A stretch of 64,000 nucleotides of DNA, taken from positions 1 to 64,000 of the forward strand of contig JAFQDN010000007.1 of assembly GCA_017415995.1 (NCBI GenBank), written 5' to 3'. Origin of the DNA: Akkermansia sp. (GTDB taxonomy: Bacteria > Verrucomicrobiota > Verrucomicrobiia > Verrucomicrobiales > Akkermansiaceae). This document shows, piece after piece, positions 18,119 to 26,575 of this stretch (within the stretch, counting starts at the first letter, position 1; every line of letters begins with the position of its first letter). Position numbers and translations under genes: made by a program. The notes under the pieces are model-generated. The model was not told the DNA's origin and did no database searches. It saw only the letters and a list, made by a program, of their open reading frames with translations.

Positions 18119-18547
18119 ATGGATACTCAAGTTGCCGTACTTTGCGACTATGCCGCCGATTACCAGGGCAAGCTCTGCGTTCAGGGTGCTTTTGATACTC
18201 TGTTTGCCCGCCAGTTCCCCGTTGTTCACCCCGCCTGCGCTTTGGCTCTCCGTCTGTGCCTCGTTCCTGAGGACATCGGTGACCACAAGCTCGGCATCTC
18301 CATTGTTGACGAGGACGGTGTAGCTCTGGATCCCGAGCGCATGCCCATCGTTGGCGATCTCAAGGTTGCTCTCCCCGAGGGTACTTCCTTCTTCACCCGT
18401 AACCTCATCATGAACTTCCAGGGTCTCAAGTTTGAGAAGGCCGGTACCTATTCCGTTGATCTTACCCTTGATGGCGAGCTCATCTCCAAGACTCCGCTTC
18501 GCCTCGTTCAGGTTGCTCAGGAGGGCTATCAGCCCCAGCAGGGCTGA
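18119..18547 (+). CDS. Conserved small protein, DUF6941-like
   Basis: The 142-residue protein has no signal peptide and a predicted all-beta fold. Its beginning (VAVLCDYAADYQGKLCVQGAFDTLF) resembles, from memory, proteins of the DUF6941 type found in Verrucomicrobiota and Planctomycetota. Function is unknown. Codons are strongly biased to C/T-ending forms (ggt, gct, ctc, cgt), more than in its neighbours, suggesting high expression. It is a monocistronic unit with its own promoter and a terminator-like hairpin after the stop. Confidence 0.8.
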   Translation: MDTQVAVLCDYAADYQGKLCVQGAFDTLFARQFPVVHPACALALRLCLVPEDIGDHKLGISIVDEDGVALDPERMPIVGDLKVALPEGTSFFTRNLIMNFQGLKFEKAGTYSVDLTLDGELISKTPLRLVQVAQEGYQPQQG

Positions 18548-18578
18548 TTTTCAGCTAATCTTCTTATATATTACTCTC

Positions 18579-18613
18579 TCCCCTTTGCTGCGTGGCATTG
18601 GGGGGATTTTTTT
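18579..18613 (+). terminator. Rho-independent terminator after the 18119 gene
   Basis: TCCCC (18579-18583) pairs with the G-run at 18600-18606 around an inner TGC/GCA pair, followed by seven T. Confidence 0.65.
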
Positions 18614-18715
18614 GCGTGTACTTGCCGACGGCTGCATGATAATACGGCCTTGTCTTCAGCGGCCGGTATCTCGCACTAATACGTAGCCCATGTTCCATTG
18701 CCACCGCTAACAGAA

Positions 18716-18746
18716 AAGCCGCCTCCGGGAGAACCGGAGGCGGCTT
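18716..18746 (-). terminator. Terminator of the secretin/pilus operon
   Basis: A 13-bp perfect stem (18716-18728 and 18734-18746) with a 5-base loop; on the minus strand it is followed by TTTTCTG. It lies 27 bases past the secretin stop. The gap 18548-18772 contains this and the preceding terminator and nothing else I can support. Confidence 0.8.
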
Positions 18747-18772
18747 GAAATTACCTATGAACCTTGGATTAA

Positions 18773-21538
18773 TCAGGGATTAGCCAGACCATCATCCGGG
18801 AAGAGGCTCGGTGTAGCGCTTGCTGCGGGAGCATCGCTGGTGCCGAGGTCGCGGAGACGAGTGGGCTTACCTGTCGGGTCAATCTTCTCAGCGGTTACGA
18901 AGATCATCAGGTTCTTGCGAACGTGGGACTCTGCATTGCTGCGGAAGAAGCGGCCGATGAGGGGCAGGTCGCCGAACACGGGCACCTTGTCCTCTACCTT
19001 CTGCACGTTATCCTCAATCATACCACCGATTGCGATGGTGTGACCATCGTAAATGCAGGGGTTGGAGTTGATGTAACGGCGGCTGAAGATGGGCATATCG
19101 ATACGGTTTTCCGTAAGGGTGATGTGCTCAATCTGGTTCTCATTGGCGATACCGGCTGTAATGGGGGAGCCGTAGTTCACGAAACCTTCGAAGTTGACCA
19201 CGCGGATTTCGAAGTGGTTGAACTTGATGATGTCGTTGCCGTCTTCCTCGTCAACCTTAAAGCGCATGACGATACCGACTTCTTCAACAGCCCACTCGGA
19301 GGGGTTGGCCGGGGAAGCAATCGGCATGCCGCCACCGCCCCAGTTGTTGTTGTCATTGTCACCGTTGCCCCAGTTGCCACCGTTACCACCGGAGCTGATA
19401 TCGGGTGCATCGTATGCGGACGGATAGATGAAGCGACGGATAACCTCAATCTTGGCGCAACCGTTGTCGCCGTTCTGGTCACTGGCCAGCGGGTCGGGAT
19501 CCGGGGTATACTCCAACTCACCGGGACGTGCTACCAAGCTCGGAGCGGACATGATGTCCACACCCTTCTTCTGGGAGAGACCACGCATGATCATCTGGAA
19601 GGAGCCGGAGTCATAAATGCCGGAGAGGGACAGGATGCCGGGGGCTGCCGTCTTAGCAGTGTTGCTGGCGGCGGAGCCGGAGGCTACAAGAGCATCCATG
19701 GAGCTGCCGGAAAGTGCACCCGTGCCGGAACGCAGACCGCCGGTCATCAGACCATCCGTGATAACATCTTGGTTGTAGTCTGAGAAAGTGGAGGTGGAGG
19801 AAATCGGCCAGGTGCCGTTGTTACGGTGGTTGTTGGTGTAAGCAGAGCCACCGGTCTGGGCAAAGTCGCGGAAGTAGCGGTTAGTGGTGGCATTGTAGCC
19901 GTTTACACCGCCGAGGTAGGTCGTACCGTTGTTGGAAACGGAGAAGGGATTGACTACCCAGTCGAAGCTGAGCTCTTCCTCGTTGGTTTGAGAGACTTCC
20001 ACGAAGCGGGCGCTCACCTTAATCATCTGCGGCATCTTGCGGCGGTACTCGTTCACCACTTCTTCCACGGAGTCGAGGTTGTCAGCGGTGTTCTCTACCG
20101 TCAGCATGCCGGTGCGGGGAGAATAGTTTGCAGTAGCTCCCTTCGGGAAGGATACACCTGCTGCACGCAGTGCTGCTACGGCGTCCACCTTGGGTACCTT
20201 TACCTTCGGCCCATCCTCGAATCCGTCTTCCTCGTCATCAGACTCCTCACCGGAACCAACTACGAAGAAGTCACGAGAAACCTTCCAGCGACGCTTGAAC
20301 ATGCGCTCAATGCCTGCGCCCGTCTGGTAGACTACAATGCCGGTGTCCTCTACGCGGTACTGGCATCCGGACTGGTCGCAAATCATCTGCAGAAGTTCCT
20401 GACCCGTTACGCCGGAAACCTTGAGGCGTGCCACCATGGGCTCGGGCAAGGAAGCCGGAGCGGTGGTCTCCGCCTCGGTCTCTTCCTCATCCTCTTCCGT
20501 ATCTTCCTCATCCGAGTCATCGGAGGTGGAGGCAGTGGCAGGTGCTGTCACGGGGCGCTCAAAGCGGAAGTTAATCTGCACACCGCTCTTGCGTGCTTCA
20601 CCACGGAGGAAGTCGAGAGCGTCCTCAATCGGGGTGTCTTCAAAGTTTACGTTGTTAATTTGCATCTTGCTCAGGTTCTGAGCATTTGCAATCTGGCGTT
20701 CAGAGTGCTGAACGGGCACCTCGCCACCGGAGAGCTCGATGTCGGGAAGATCCTCACCGGAGGTGATAACCCACTGGCGGTCTACCTCTGCAAGAGCCTT
20801 GGCGCGTACGGCGTTACGGGCGCTGCGGTAGTAGTTCATGCGGCGCTTGGCAACTGCCTCTTGGCCATTGCGTGCTGCAGAGTTGTAGGGGTCAATCTTC
20901 AGGACGGCTTCGAAGGTCTTGTCGGCCTCATCGAACTTGCCGAGGTCATAGTAGCCCCAGCCGAGCTCAAGAAGGCGCTGTACTTCTTCCACATCCTTAA
21001 CGTGAGCGGGAGTAAGAGCAGGGTTATTGCGGACGGGGTCGCGGAGCAGGGAGAGCTCCTTGCGGGCGCGCTTGTTGTTGGGGTCGCGCTTGAGGACGTC
21101 GAGCAGAAGTTGCTCGGCCTCATCGTAGCGGCCAACCTTGGAGTACTCGATGGCTACGGCAATGGAGGCGTCACCGATTACCTGTACGAGGTACTCGCGC
21201 AGGCAGTTGGTGGCAGGCCCTTGAGGAAGGGTCTTCCATGCTGCTTTGTACTTTTCAAGAGCCAAGGTGTACTTTCCTTCTGCGTAGGCAGTGCGACCCT
21301 CCTGCAGAAGAACGCGAGCCTTGTTTTCCTCGGCCTTGCGACGTGCGGTTTCCTGTGCAATGAGGCTGCTCTGAGCGGAGGTCTGACCGGCATAAACGGC
21401 TGTGGGACCTACCTCGCTCGTTCCGGCTGCCGTAGTGGTGCTGATGTAGCCCTCAGTTGCCTGCGCAAACGGGCAGCTGAGTGCAAGCGCAGCGAACACT
21501 GCGGCGGTTTTCGAATTTATGAGAGGTGCGTGGTTCAT
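18773..21538 (-). CDS. Secretin with N-terminal TPRs (Amuc_1098/PilQ-like)
   Basis: The 921-residue outer-membrane secretin would form the exit pore for a type IV pilus-like or secretion machine. A signal peptide covers the first ~27 residues. TPR-like repeats follow (~55-220), then an acidic-linker N-domain region (~285-415) and the C-terminal secretin domain, recognised by VPVFGDLPLIGRFF and the final NLMIFVTAEKI. A Gly/Asn/Asp-rich loop interrupts the secretin domain near residue 730. Gene order with the next four genes matches Amuc_1098-1102. It is last in the operon, after a 105-base gap holding a possible weak internal promoter (TTGACA at 21603-21598, no good -10). Confidence 0.9.
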   Translation of the reverse strand: MNHAPLINSKTAAVFAALALSCPFAQATEGYISTTTAAGTSEVGPTAVYAGQTSAQSSLIAQETARRKAEENKARVLLQEGRTAYAEGKYTLALEKYKAAWKTLPQGPATNCLREYLVQVIGDASIAVAIEYSKVGRYDEAEQLLLDVLKRDPNNKRARKELSLLRDPVRNNPALTPAHVKDVEEVQRLLELGWGYYDLGKFDEADKTFEAVLKIDPYNSAARNGQEAVAKRRMNYYRSARNAVRAKALAEVDRQWVITSGEDLPDIELSGGEVPVQHSERQIANAQNLSKMQINNVNFEDTPIEDALDFLRGEARKSGVQINFRFERPVTAPATASTSDDSDEEDTEEDEEETEAETTAPASLPEPMVARLKVSGVTGQELLQMICDQSGCQYRVEDTGIVVYQTGAGIERMFKRRWKVSRDFFVVGSGEESDDEEDGFEDGPKVKVPKVDAVAALRAAGVSFPKGATANYSPRTGMLTVENTADNLDSVEEVVNEYRRKMPQMIKVSARFVEVSQTNEEELSFDWVVNPFSVSNNGTTYLGGVNGYNATTNRYFRDFAQTGGSAYTNNHRNNGTWPISSTSTFSDYNQDVITDGLMTGGLRSGTGALSGSSMDALVASGSAASNTAKTAAPGILSLSGIYDSGSFQMIMRGLSQKKGVDIMSAPSLVARPGELEYTPDPDPLASDQNGDNGCAKIEVIRRFIYPSAYDAPDISSGGNGGNWGNGDNDNNNWGGGGMPIASPANPSEWAVEEVGIVMRFKVDEEDGNDIIKFNHFEIRVVNFEGFVNYGSPITAGIANENQIEHITLTENRIDMPIFSRRYINSNPCIYDGHTIAIGGMIEDNVQKVEDKVPVFGDLPLIGRFFRSNAESHVRKNLMIFVTAEKIDPTGKPTRLRDLGTSDAPAASATPSLFPDDGLANP

Positions 21539-21643
21539 GGTAATGCTTTATTTATGACAGAAAACTGCTCACTTGTAAAGTAAACATTTCAAAAAACTGT
21601 CAAATCTGTGTATTTTTTTGTGTATTGAGGTGGAATCCGGGGG

Positions 21644-22723
21644 TTATTTGGCTGCTTTGGGGGCAGTTACTTCATTTTTTGCTCCTTCGATGAGAATTTG
21701 AGAGCTGCCGTCATCGTTCATGGCTTTCACTTTGCAGCGAATAGAATCCGCTCCGGGCAGGGTGAAAGTTTCTCCGATGAGGACCTCCACGTTTTCGCCT
21801 TTCTTGGGTCCGGCTGTAACGGTGAGTGTAGCCCACTGATCCTCTACTTTTTTGCGGTTCTTTTTGCTGTGTTTGACGATAAAGCCCTCTTGCTCGCCAT
21901 CTTTGGGGTTGCGCGTGTCCAGAATTTTGACACCGCCTTCCGACCCGACGATGATTTCCAGAAGTTTGTAGCGTTCCGGCTCGGCAGCAGTCAGACCGAA
22001 TGTTTCACCCGGTTTGACGGCTTTTTCCAAGATGGGTTTCGTGTCGTCCTTCTTAGCAAAAATTTTGATATTGACAAGCTCTGCCTTCTCTACGAACTCA
22101 ACGTCATTGGCATCAATGTGCACATAGGCATAAGTTTTTTTTGTGCCAACGGTAGCGAGTTTGATGTAGTCCGTGCCGGCGAGGGCTGGGGCGGAGGCTG
22201 CATCATTGGGTTTTGTGCCTGCCTTGAATTCCTCGATATTGGAGAAACCATCGTTATCGCTGTCCATGGTAGCGCCGGTGGAGATGCTCAGGGCGTCAGC
22301 CAATCCGTTGTTGATAAACCAAACGTTGGGGATGCCGGCGTGGATTTCCGGTGCTTTTTCATCATAGATGTCCATGATGACGTTTTTCTTTTCCGCAGCG
22401 ATGGCCACCTGCCAGAGTTCCGGAGCAACCATGAGCGGGGAGATACGCTTGTTGTTTTTATCCGGGGAGACATCGGCAATGCCGTGTGAGCCCATATGGT
22501 CCAACTTGGTGGATTTGCCGTCCTTGGTAACGCCGATGGCAGCAAGAGTCTTACTGCTATCCTTGGCTTGGGCTTCAATGTAATCCGTGTTGCCGGCACT
22601 GATGTTGGGGGTTTTCCCCTTGGGCGTGGAGGGCGTGAGGAAGAAGCCGAGACCGGCGGTCAGTACGCCGAGCGCGATGCCGGAGAAGAGGATTGTTTTG
22701 CCTAAATCTGTTTGTTCTGCCAT
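21644..22723 (-). CDS. Membrane-anchored pilus-cluster protein (Amuc_1099-like position)
   Basis: The 359-residue protein has a single N-terminal membrane helix (residues ~10-30) and a large periplasmic part. Around residues 153-175 it reads DSDNDGFSNIEEFKAGTKPND, a calcium-binding thrombospondin type-3-like segment. Basic and beta-rich regions follow. Known function is lacking; the position between the Amuc_1100-type gene and the secretin equals Amuc_1099 in A. muciniphila. It probably belongs to the periplasmic scaffold linking the inner membrane to the secretin. Confidence 0.8.
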   Translation of the reverse strand: MAEQTDLGKTILFSGIALGVLTAGLGFFLTPSTPKGKTPNISAGNTDYIEAQAKDSSKTLAAIGVTKDGKSTKLDHMGSHGIADVSPDKNNKRISPLMVAPELWQVAIAAEKKNVIMDIYDEKAPEIHAGIPNVWFINNGLADALSISTGATMDSDNDGFSNIEEFKAGTKPNDAASAPALAGTDYIKLATVGTKKTYAYVHIDANDVEFVEKAELVNIKIFAKKDDTKPILEKAVKPGETFGLTAAEPERYKLLEIIVGSEGGVKILDTRNPKDGEQEGFIVKHSKKNRKKVEDQWATLTVTAGPKKGENVEVLIGETFTLPGADSIRCKVKAMNDDGSSQILIEGAKNEVTAPKAAK

Positions 22724-22757
22724 AATCTGTAGGAGATTGGAAATTCAGTTGTTGTTA

Positions 22758-23657
22758 TTAAAAGTATACGGCTTCGACAATCAGGTTGACGCGGATGGTT
22801 TCATCAGGTTTGCCGACTTTGCGGTCCGCGATGCTCTTGGGTGCATCTCCGCCATCGGCGAAGGGATCGCTGTAGGCATCCACCGTTCCGTAGTTGTTGA
22901 GATTTTGGAAGTTGATGCCGCGAACAGAGAAGAGGAATCGCTCTTTTTCGTTTTCACCCTTACCTTCCAGAATGGAGTTGAGCAGCTTGGTGATGCCGGA
23001 GGTGTAGTCCTCCCCTGCCGGGATTTCGCCACGGTTGAAGGAGAATGAAAGTTCGATGATGAGCGGTGTGGGTTCACCGGTGGCCTCAGTGGTGGGCACG
23101 GGCTCACAGTACATGCGGTCCAGGGACTTTGCTCCTGCATCTACGCCATAGCCGGCCAAGGTCTTGGCAGCGGCAAGCTGGTAGAGGAGGTAGGGTGTCG
23201 TCTTCGGGTTAGCGGCATCGTTGCGCTCATTGTAGTTGCGGTCCAAGCCGAAGGTGAAGCTGTCCGGGTCATCAATGTGGCAATTGGCTTTCGCGGCTTT
23301 TTCCGTGAATGCGGTGCGAGCCTTCTTCAGGTCATCCGGTTTGAAGATGGCTTCCTTCTTGATGGCGTCTTCCGTGAGGTTTTTACAGGTTTTGGTGTAA
23401 GCTGCAAGGTCAGCAGCCAAGGGCTTGGCATTGCGCTCCAGTACGGAGGCTTGTTTGTTAAGCAGGCTCTTGGTACCGGCGGTTGCCGGAAGCGGGGACT
23501 TGGCGAGCTTCTCCAACTTGGCATCAGCCTCATTGATTTTTTTGATGGTATCCTGCAATTCTCCGCGCTGCATCCAACCGTATGTGGCGCATCCTGCAAA
23601 GGCAAGCGCAAATACGGCGGTGAGTGCAAAGGCTCGCTTGTTTTCAAAAATGTTCAT
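22758..23657 (-). CDS. Amuc_1100-type pilus-associated membrane protein
   Basis: The 299-residue protein matches the layout of Amuc_1100 (317 residues). An N-terminal membrane helix (residues ~9-26) is followed by a coiled coil (~32-60), a helical middle and a C-terminal alpha/beta domain. Remembered Amuc_1100 segments have counterparts: FTVNSIRIRN versus FSVRGINFQN, and VFVQVSLNLVHF versus TIRVNLIVEAVYF at the end. Identity is low, so it is a divergent homologue. Its fold resembles PilN/PilO assembly proteins. Amuc_1100 is an abundant surface-associated protein reported to signal through TLR2; whether this one does is unknown. It lies 30 bases after the pilM-like gene. Confidence 0.85.
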   Translation of the reverse strand: MNIFENKRAFALTAVFALAFAGCATYGWMQRGELQDTIKKINEADAKLEKLAKSPLPATAGTKSLLNKQASVLERNAKPLAADLAAYTKTCKNLTEDAIKKEAIFKPDDLKKARTAFTEKAAKANCHIDDPDSFTFGLDRNYNERNDAANPKTTPYLLYQLAAAKTLAGYGVDAGAKSLDRMYCEPVPTTEATGEPTPLIIELSFSFNRGEIPAGEDYTSGITKLLNSILEGKGENEKERFLFSVRGINFQNLNNYGTVDAYSDPFADGGDAPKSIADRKVGKPDETIRVNLIVEAVYF

Positions 23658-23687
23658 TGTTGCGTAAAATCTTGGGTTGGAGGTGGA

Positions 23688-25487
23688 TTACTCGTCGTTT
23701 TTCCTGTATTCCGGGATGCTCAGCTGGTACTCCTCGCTCAGGGGGAGTATCATGTGGAAGGTCTTGAGGTAGTCAAGCGAAGCGTTGGCGGAGTTATCAT
23801 TGTTGATAATCTGCACGTGTCTGTCCTTGTTGGCGACCTCGCTGTCAAAGAACTTCAGCTTGGCGATGTTCTCGTAGGCGCTGCGCAGGGCGTTTTCCTC
23901 GGAGGCTAAGCAGTAACCTTTGATGTAAATGGCGTTGATGTTTTGCTCTGCCGGATTCAGCTGGCCGAGGGACGGTACGCCATTGGCTGCGGACGGTGCG
24001 AAAAGACGGGTGTGCCTGCCGGATGATTCTATGGTTTGGTCCAAGATGGGATCTTGTGTGCTGACGGGCTCAAACTGTGAGAACCAGAACTTGTAGGAGG
24101 TGCCCACCTCTGCAATGCCACGGATGATGTCCGTGTAGGCCGTTCTCTGGGTGTAGAGTGTAGCCAATGACTCAAACTCGGCGTATTTCTCGTTGTAGTT
24201 GGTCTCAGCCTTGGCGACGGCGCTGCTGTGGGTTTCCAGCTCTTTAACTTGCTTGGTAGCCGTTTGCAGCTCTTGCTCGGCCTTCTTGAGCTCGGAGTTG
24301 GTGAGGAAGATGAAGCCGCATGCGCCCAGCACGGCAACGATGCCGCCGGTGATGATTTTGGGCAGCATTTGCAGTTCTGCGCGGTCTTTGCCTACGCTGG
24401 TGGGTACCAAATCGATGGAGAATGCACCCACCTTGGCACCGGTAACGGCTGCACCTGCAACGGGACCGAGGCAGAGCGCATCCATATCCAGCGCCTCGGT
24501 GTCCACTTTGGAGCCGATGCTGAAAGCATGGAGCGGGTTAAGGTATTCCACCGGGATGTTCAGTGCGCTTTGCAGGAATTCTACGGCGTAGGGGAGTTTG
24601 GCACCGCCACCGCAGATGTAGGCTTTAGTGGGGGCTGAGCCCTTGTACTGCGCACGGTAGTGGTTGATGGTGCGCTGTACCTCGGAGCTGAGTCGGCTCA
24701 TGGCGTTGCGGATGGTGGTGGCAAGGGCTGCATCCTGCTCCGGCAGGTTGTCCGTGAAGCCGTTGCCCAAGGATACCAAGCCTGACTCCAGTTTGAGTTT
24801 TTCCGCATCGCGGAAGCTCATATTGAACTCACGGGCAATGGTGTTGGTGATGAAGGAGCCTGCTGCCGTGACGGAGCGTGTGAAGAAGCGGTCTCCTTCC
24901 GCAAAGATGATGTCGGTTGTCTTGGCGCCGATGTCGAGAATAATGACGGAGTCCTCGGCGTCCTCGGGGTAACTGATGCGGTAGGCGTTGTACAGGGAGG
25001 TGATGGAGCAGTCCACGCTGCGGGTGCGCAGGTTATTGCCCTCTACCTGTGCGTTGAGGTTGTCCAGGACGTCTTTTTTGATGGCAACGAGGAGAACCTC
25101 TTGCTCGCCGGCCTCTCTTTCTCCCAGCACTTGGTAGGAGTAGACGATGTCCTCAATCGGGAACGGGATGTGCTGCTGCGCCTCGTATCCCACCTGCTCG
25201 GAGATGTCGTCCATGTCCAGAGCGGGCAGTTTGATGAAGCGCATGAATACCTGTTGCCCTGAAACAACGTTCCGTACGTCGCTTCCCTTAACTTTAAGTT
25301 CCGTAACCAGCTCGCTGATGGCGTTGCTGACGTAGTCCATGCGCATGCCTTCTTCCACCGGGTCAAGGAGGATGTCCTTGCGGGCGTAGCGAGAGAGTGC
25401 ATAGCCCTTGCCTGCCGGGGTGAATACGCCCATGGTAACGCTTTGTGCGCCAATCTCCAAGGCTACGGTTGTTTTATATTCAGCCAT
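23688..25487 (-). CDS. pilM: PilM-type protein with PilN-like C-terminus (Amuc_1101-like)
   Basis: The 599-residue protein combines two assembly-platform components. Residues 1-~345 are the actin/FtsA-like ATPase fold of PilM: ALEIGAQSVTMGVF (phosphate 1), VIILDIGAKTTDIIF (phosphate 2) and YICGGGAKLPYAVEFL (adenosine). After a linker, a membrane helix (~385-403), a coiled coil (~405-440) and a PilN-like periplasmic domain follow. The N-terminal part is cytoplasmic and the C-terminal part periplasmic, so one chain spans the inner membrane. It is followed 30 bases later by the Amuc_1100-type gene. Confidence 0.9.
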   Translation of the reverse strand: MAEYKTTVALEIGAQSVTMGVFTPAGKGYALSRYARKDILLDPVEEGMRMDYVSNAISELVTELKVKGSDVRNVVSGQQVFMRFIKLPALDMDDISEQVGYEAQQHIPFPIEDIVYSYQVLGEREAGEQEVLLVAIKKDVLDNLNAQVEGNNLRTRSVDCSITSLYNAYRISYPEDAEDSVIILDIGAKTTDIIFAEGDRFFTRSVTAAGSFITNTIAREFNMSFRDAEKLKLESGLVSLGNGFTDNLPEQDAALATTIRNAMSRLSSEVQRTINHYRAQYKGSAPTKAYICGGGAKLPYAVEFLQSALNIPVEYLNPLHAFSIGSKVDTEALDMDALCLGPVAGAAVTGAKVGAFSIDLVPTSVGKDRAELQMLPKIITGGIVAVLGACGFIFLTNSELKKAEQELQTATKQVKELETHSSAVAKAETNYNEKYAEFESLATLYTQRTAYTDIIRGIAEVGTSYKFWFSQFEPVSTQDPILDQTIESSGRHTRLFAPSAANGVPSLGQLNPAEQNINAIYIKGYCLASEENALRSAYENIAKLKFFDSEVANKDRHVQIINNDNSANASLDYLKTFHMILPLSEEYQLSIPEYRKNDE

Positions 25488-25525
25488 ATTGTGATGAGTA
25501 AGTTAAAAATGCCAGTGTTTGCAGT

Positions 25526-26395
25526 TCAGCGACGGTTGCGCTTTTTGTTACGACCCCGCTTTTTGTTGCTGCCGGAGTCTTCCGTAGCGGTATCATCGCT
25601 GTCAGCGGAGTCGGTGGGGGTGGTTTCCGTGGTGTCAGCGGGGGTCTCAGTAGGTGTGGATTCCGGCGTTTCCGTGGTGGTGGGTGTGGTGGTTACACCG
25701 GTGTTGCTGCCGCTGTTTTTGGCGGGGAGTACGGCCGGGTAGAAGGAGCCTGCCCAAGCAGCATACGGGGTTTCGTCAATGCTGCATGCCACGGCGCCGG
25801 CGTCACCCATGTTCTTTTTCCACCACTCGGCGCTGAGTTTCTTTTTAATGGTGTTGTCAAAGATTGCGCTGCGGGACTCACCGGTCTTCATGCACTGTTT
25901 GTCATTGAATGTGGCCTCGATGGCAACACCGAGGAGCTTGCCTTTCAGGTCGCCCTTGCCTTTGGTGTTGATGCGGGCGGCACTGCTCGGGGGGATGAAG
26001 ATTCCCACGCTCATGGTTGTGGTGGCTCCTTCACCACCGGGGCTGAGGGGGATGTCCACATAGGTGATTTCCTTGGAGATGAGGACGGGTTTGTCGTTGT
26101 TGGAGTCGCTCTCAATCAACAGGTGTGCGGTGAAGGTGAGCTGCGGCACAAATTGTGCAGCTTTGGTGGGTGCTTCAATTTCCACCGGAATGTTGACAAT
26201 TTGCCACGGTACAACGGGTTGCGCACTCATTCCCGCACCCGGGAATGCCATGCCTTGGGGCATGGGCAATTTTTCAATCTTGGTGGAGCTGCCTTTTGCT
26301 TTCAAGGTGACGCGAACGGCTTTGGCATCTGCCGCGGAGGCAGTCATGGATGCGCACAGGGCGCCGGCGAGTATGGTAAAAAGAGCGCTTTTCAT
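25526..26395 (-). CDS. Exported protein of the pilus cluster (Amuc_1102-like)
   Basis: The 289-residue protein has a signal peptide (cleaved near SASA, residue ~22) and a beta-rich body. It ends in a Thr/Pro/Glu/Asp-rich linker (~225-275) with a very basic tip, KKRGRNKKRNRR. Position and plan match Amuc_1102, the first gene of the Akkermansia cluster in transcription order. The tail may bind surface polymers or nucleic acid, which is speculative. It is the promoter-proximal gene of the operon, 38 bases before pilM. Confidence 0.8.
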   Translation of the reverse strand: MKSALFTILAGALCASMTASAADAKAVRVTLKAKGSSTKIEKLPMPQGMAFPGAGMSAQPVVPWQIVNIPVEIEAPTKAAQFVPQLTFTAHLLIESDSNNDKPVLISKEITYVDIPLSPGGEGATTTMSVGIFIPPSSAARINTKGKGDLKGKLLGVAIEATFNDKQCMKTGESRSAIFDNTIKKKLSAEWWKKNMGDAGAVACSIDETPYAAWAGSFYPAVLPAKNSGSNTGVTTTPTTTETPESTPTETPADTTETTPTDSADSDDTATEDSGSNKKRGRNKKRNRR

Positions 26396-26421
26396 GATTA
26401 AAAATTCAGATGTGTGCTATA

Positions 26422-26450
26422 TTTATACACAATAAAGCTTGCCTTGGCGA
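26422..26450 (-). promoter_or_regulatory. Promoter of the secretin/Amuc_1100-type operon
   Basis: Minus strand TCGCCA (26450-26445), 17 nt, TATAAA (26427-26422), giving a ~20-base leader before the ATG at 26395. Confidence 0.55.
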
Positions 26451-26533
26451 GAATAAACTTGCGAAAGTCCCGATTTTTTTCGAGAAAAAAAGAGCGTGAG
26501 CGAATAAAAAACGTGCGCTGAGGGGAAATAAGC

Positions 26534-26563
26534 TTGTTTAATCGTATGGTTTTGTGGTATAAG
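26534..26563 (+). promoter_or_regulatory. lgt promoter
   Basis: TTGTTT (26534-26539), 18 nt, TATAAG (26558-26563); the ATG at 26576 would leave a leader of about 6 bases. Confidence 0.6.
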
Positions 26564-26575
26564 CTGCGTGTCATT

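Noticed and set aside
19826..21583. 585-codon plus-strand frame opposite the secretin gene
   Set aside because: No domain and atypical composition; the minus-strand secretin with signature motifs explains the region.
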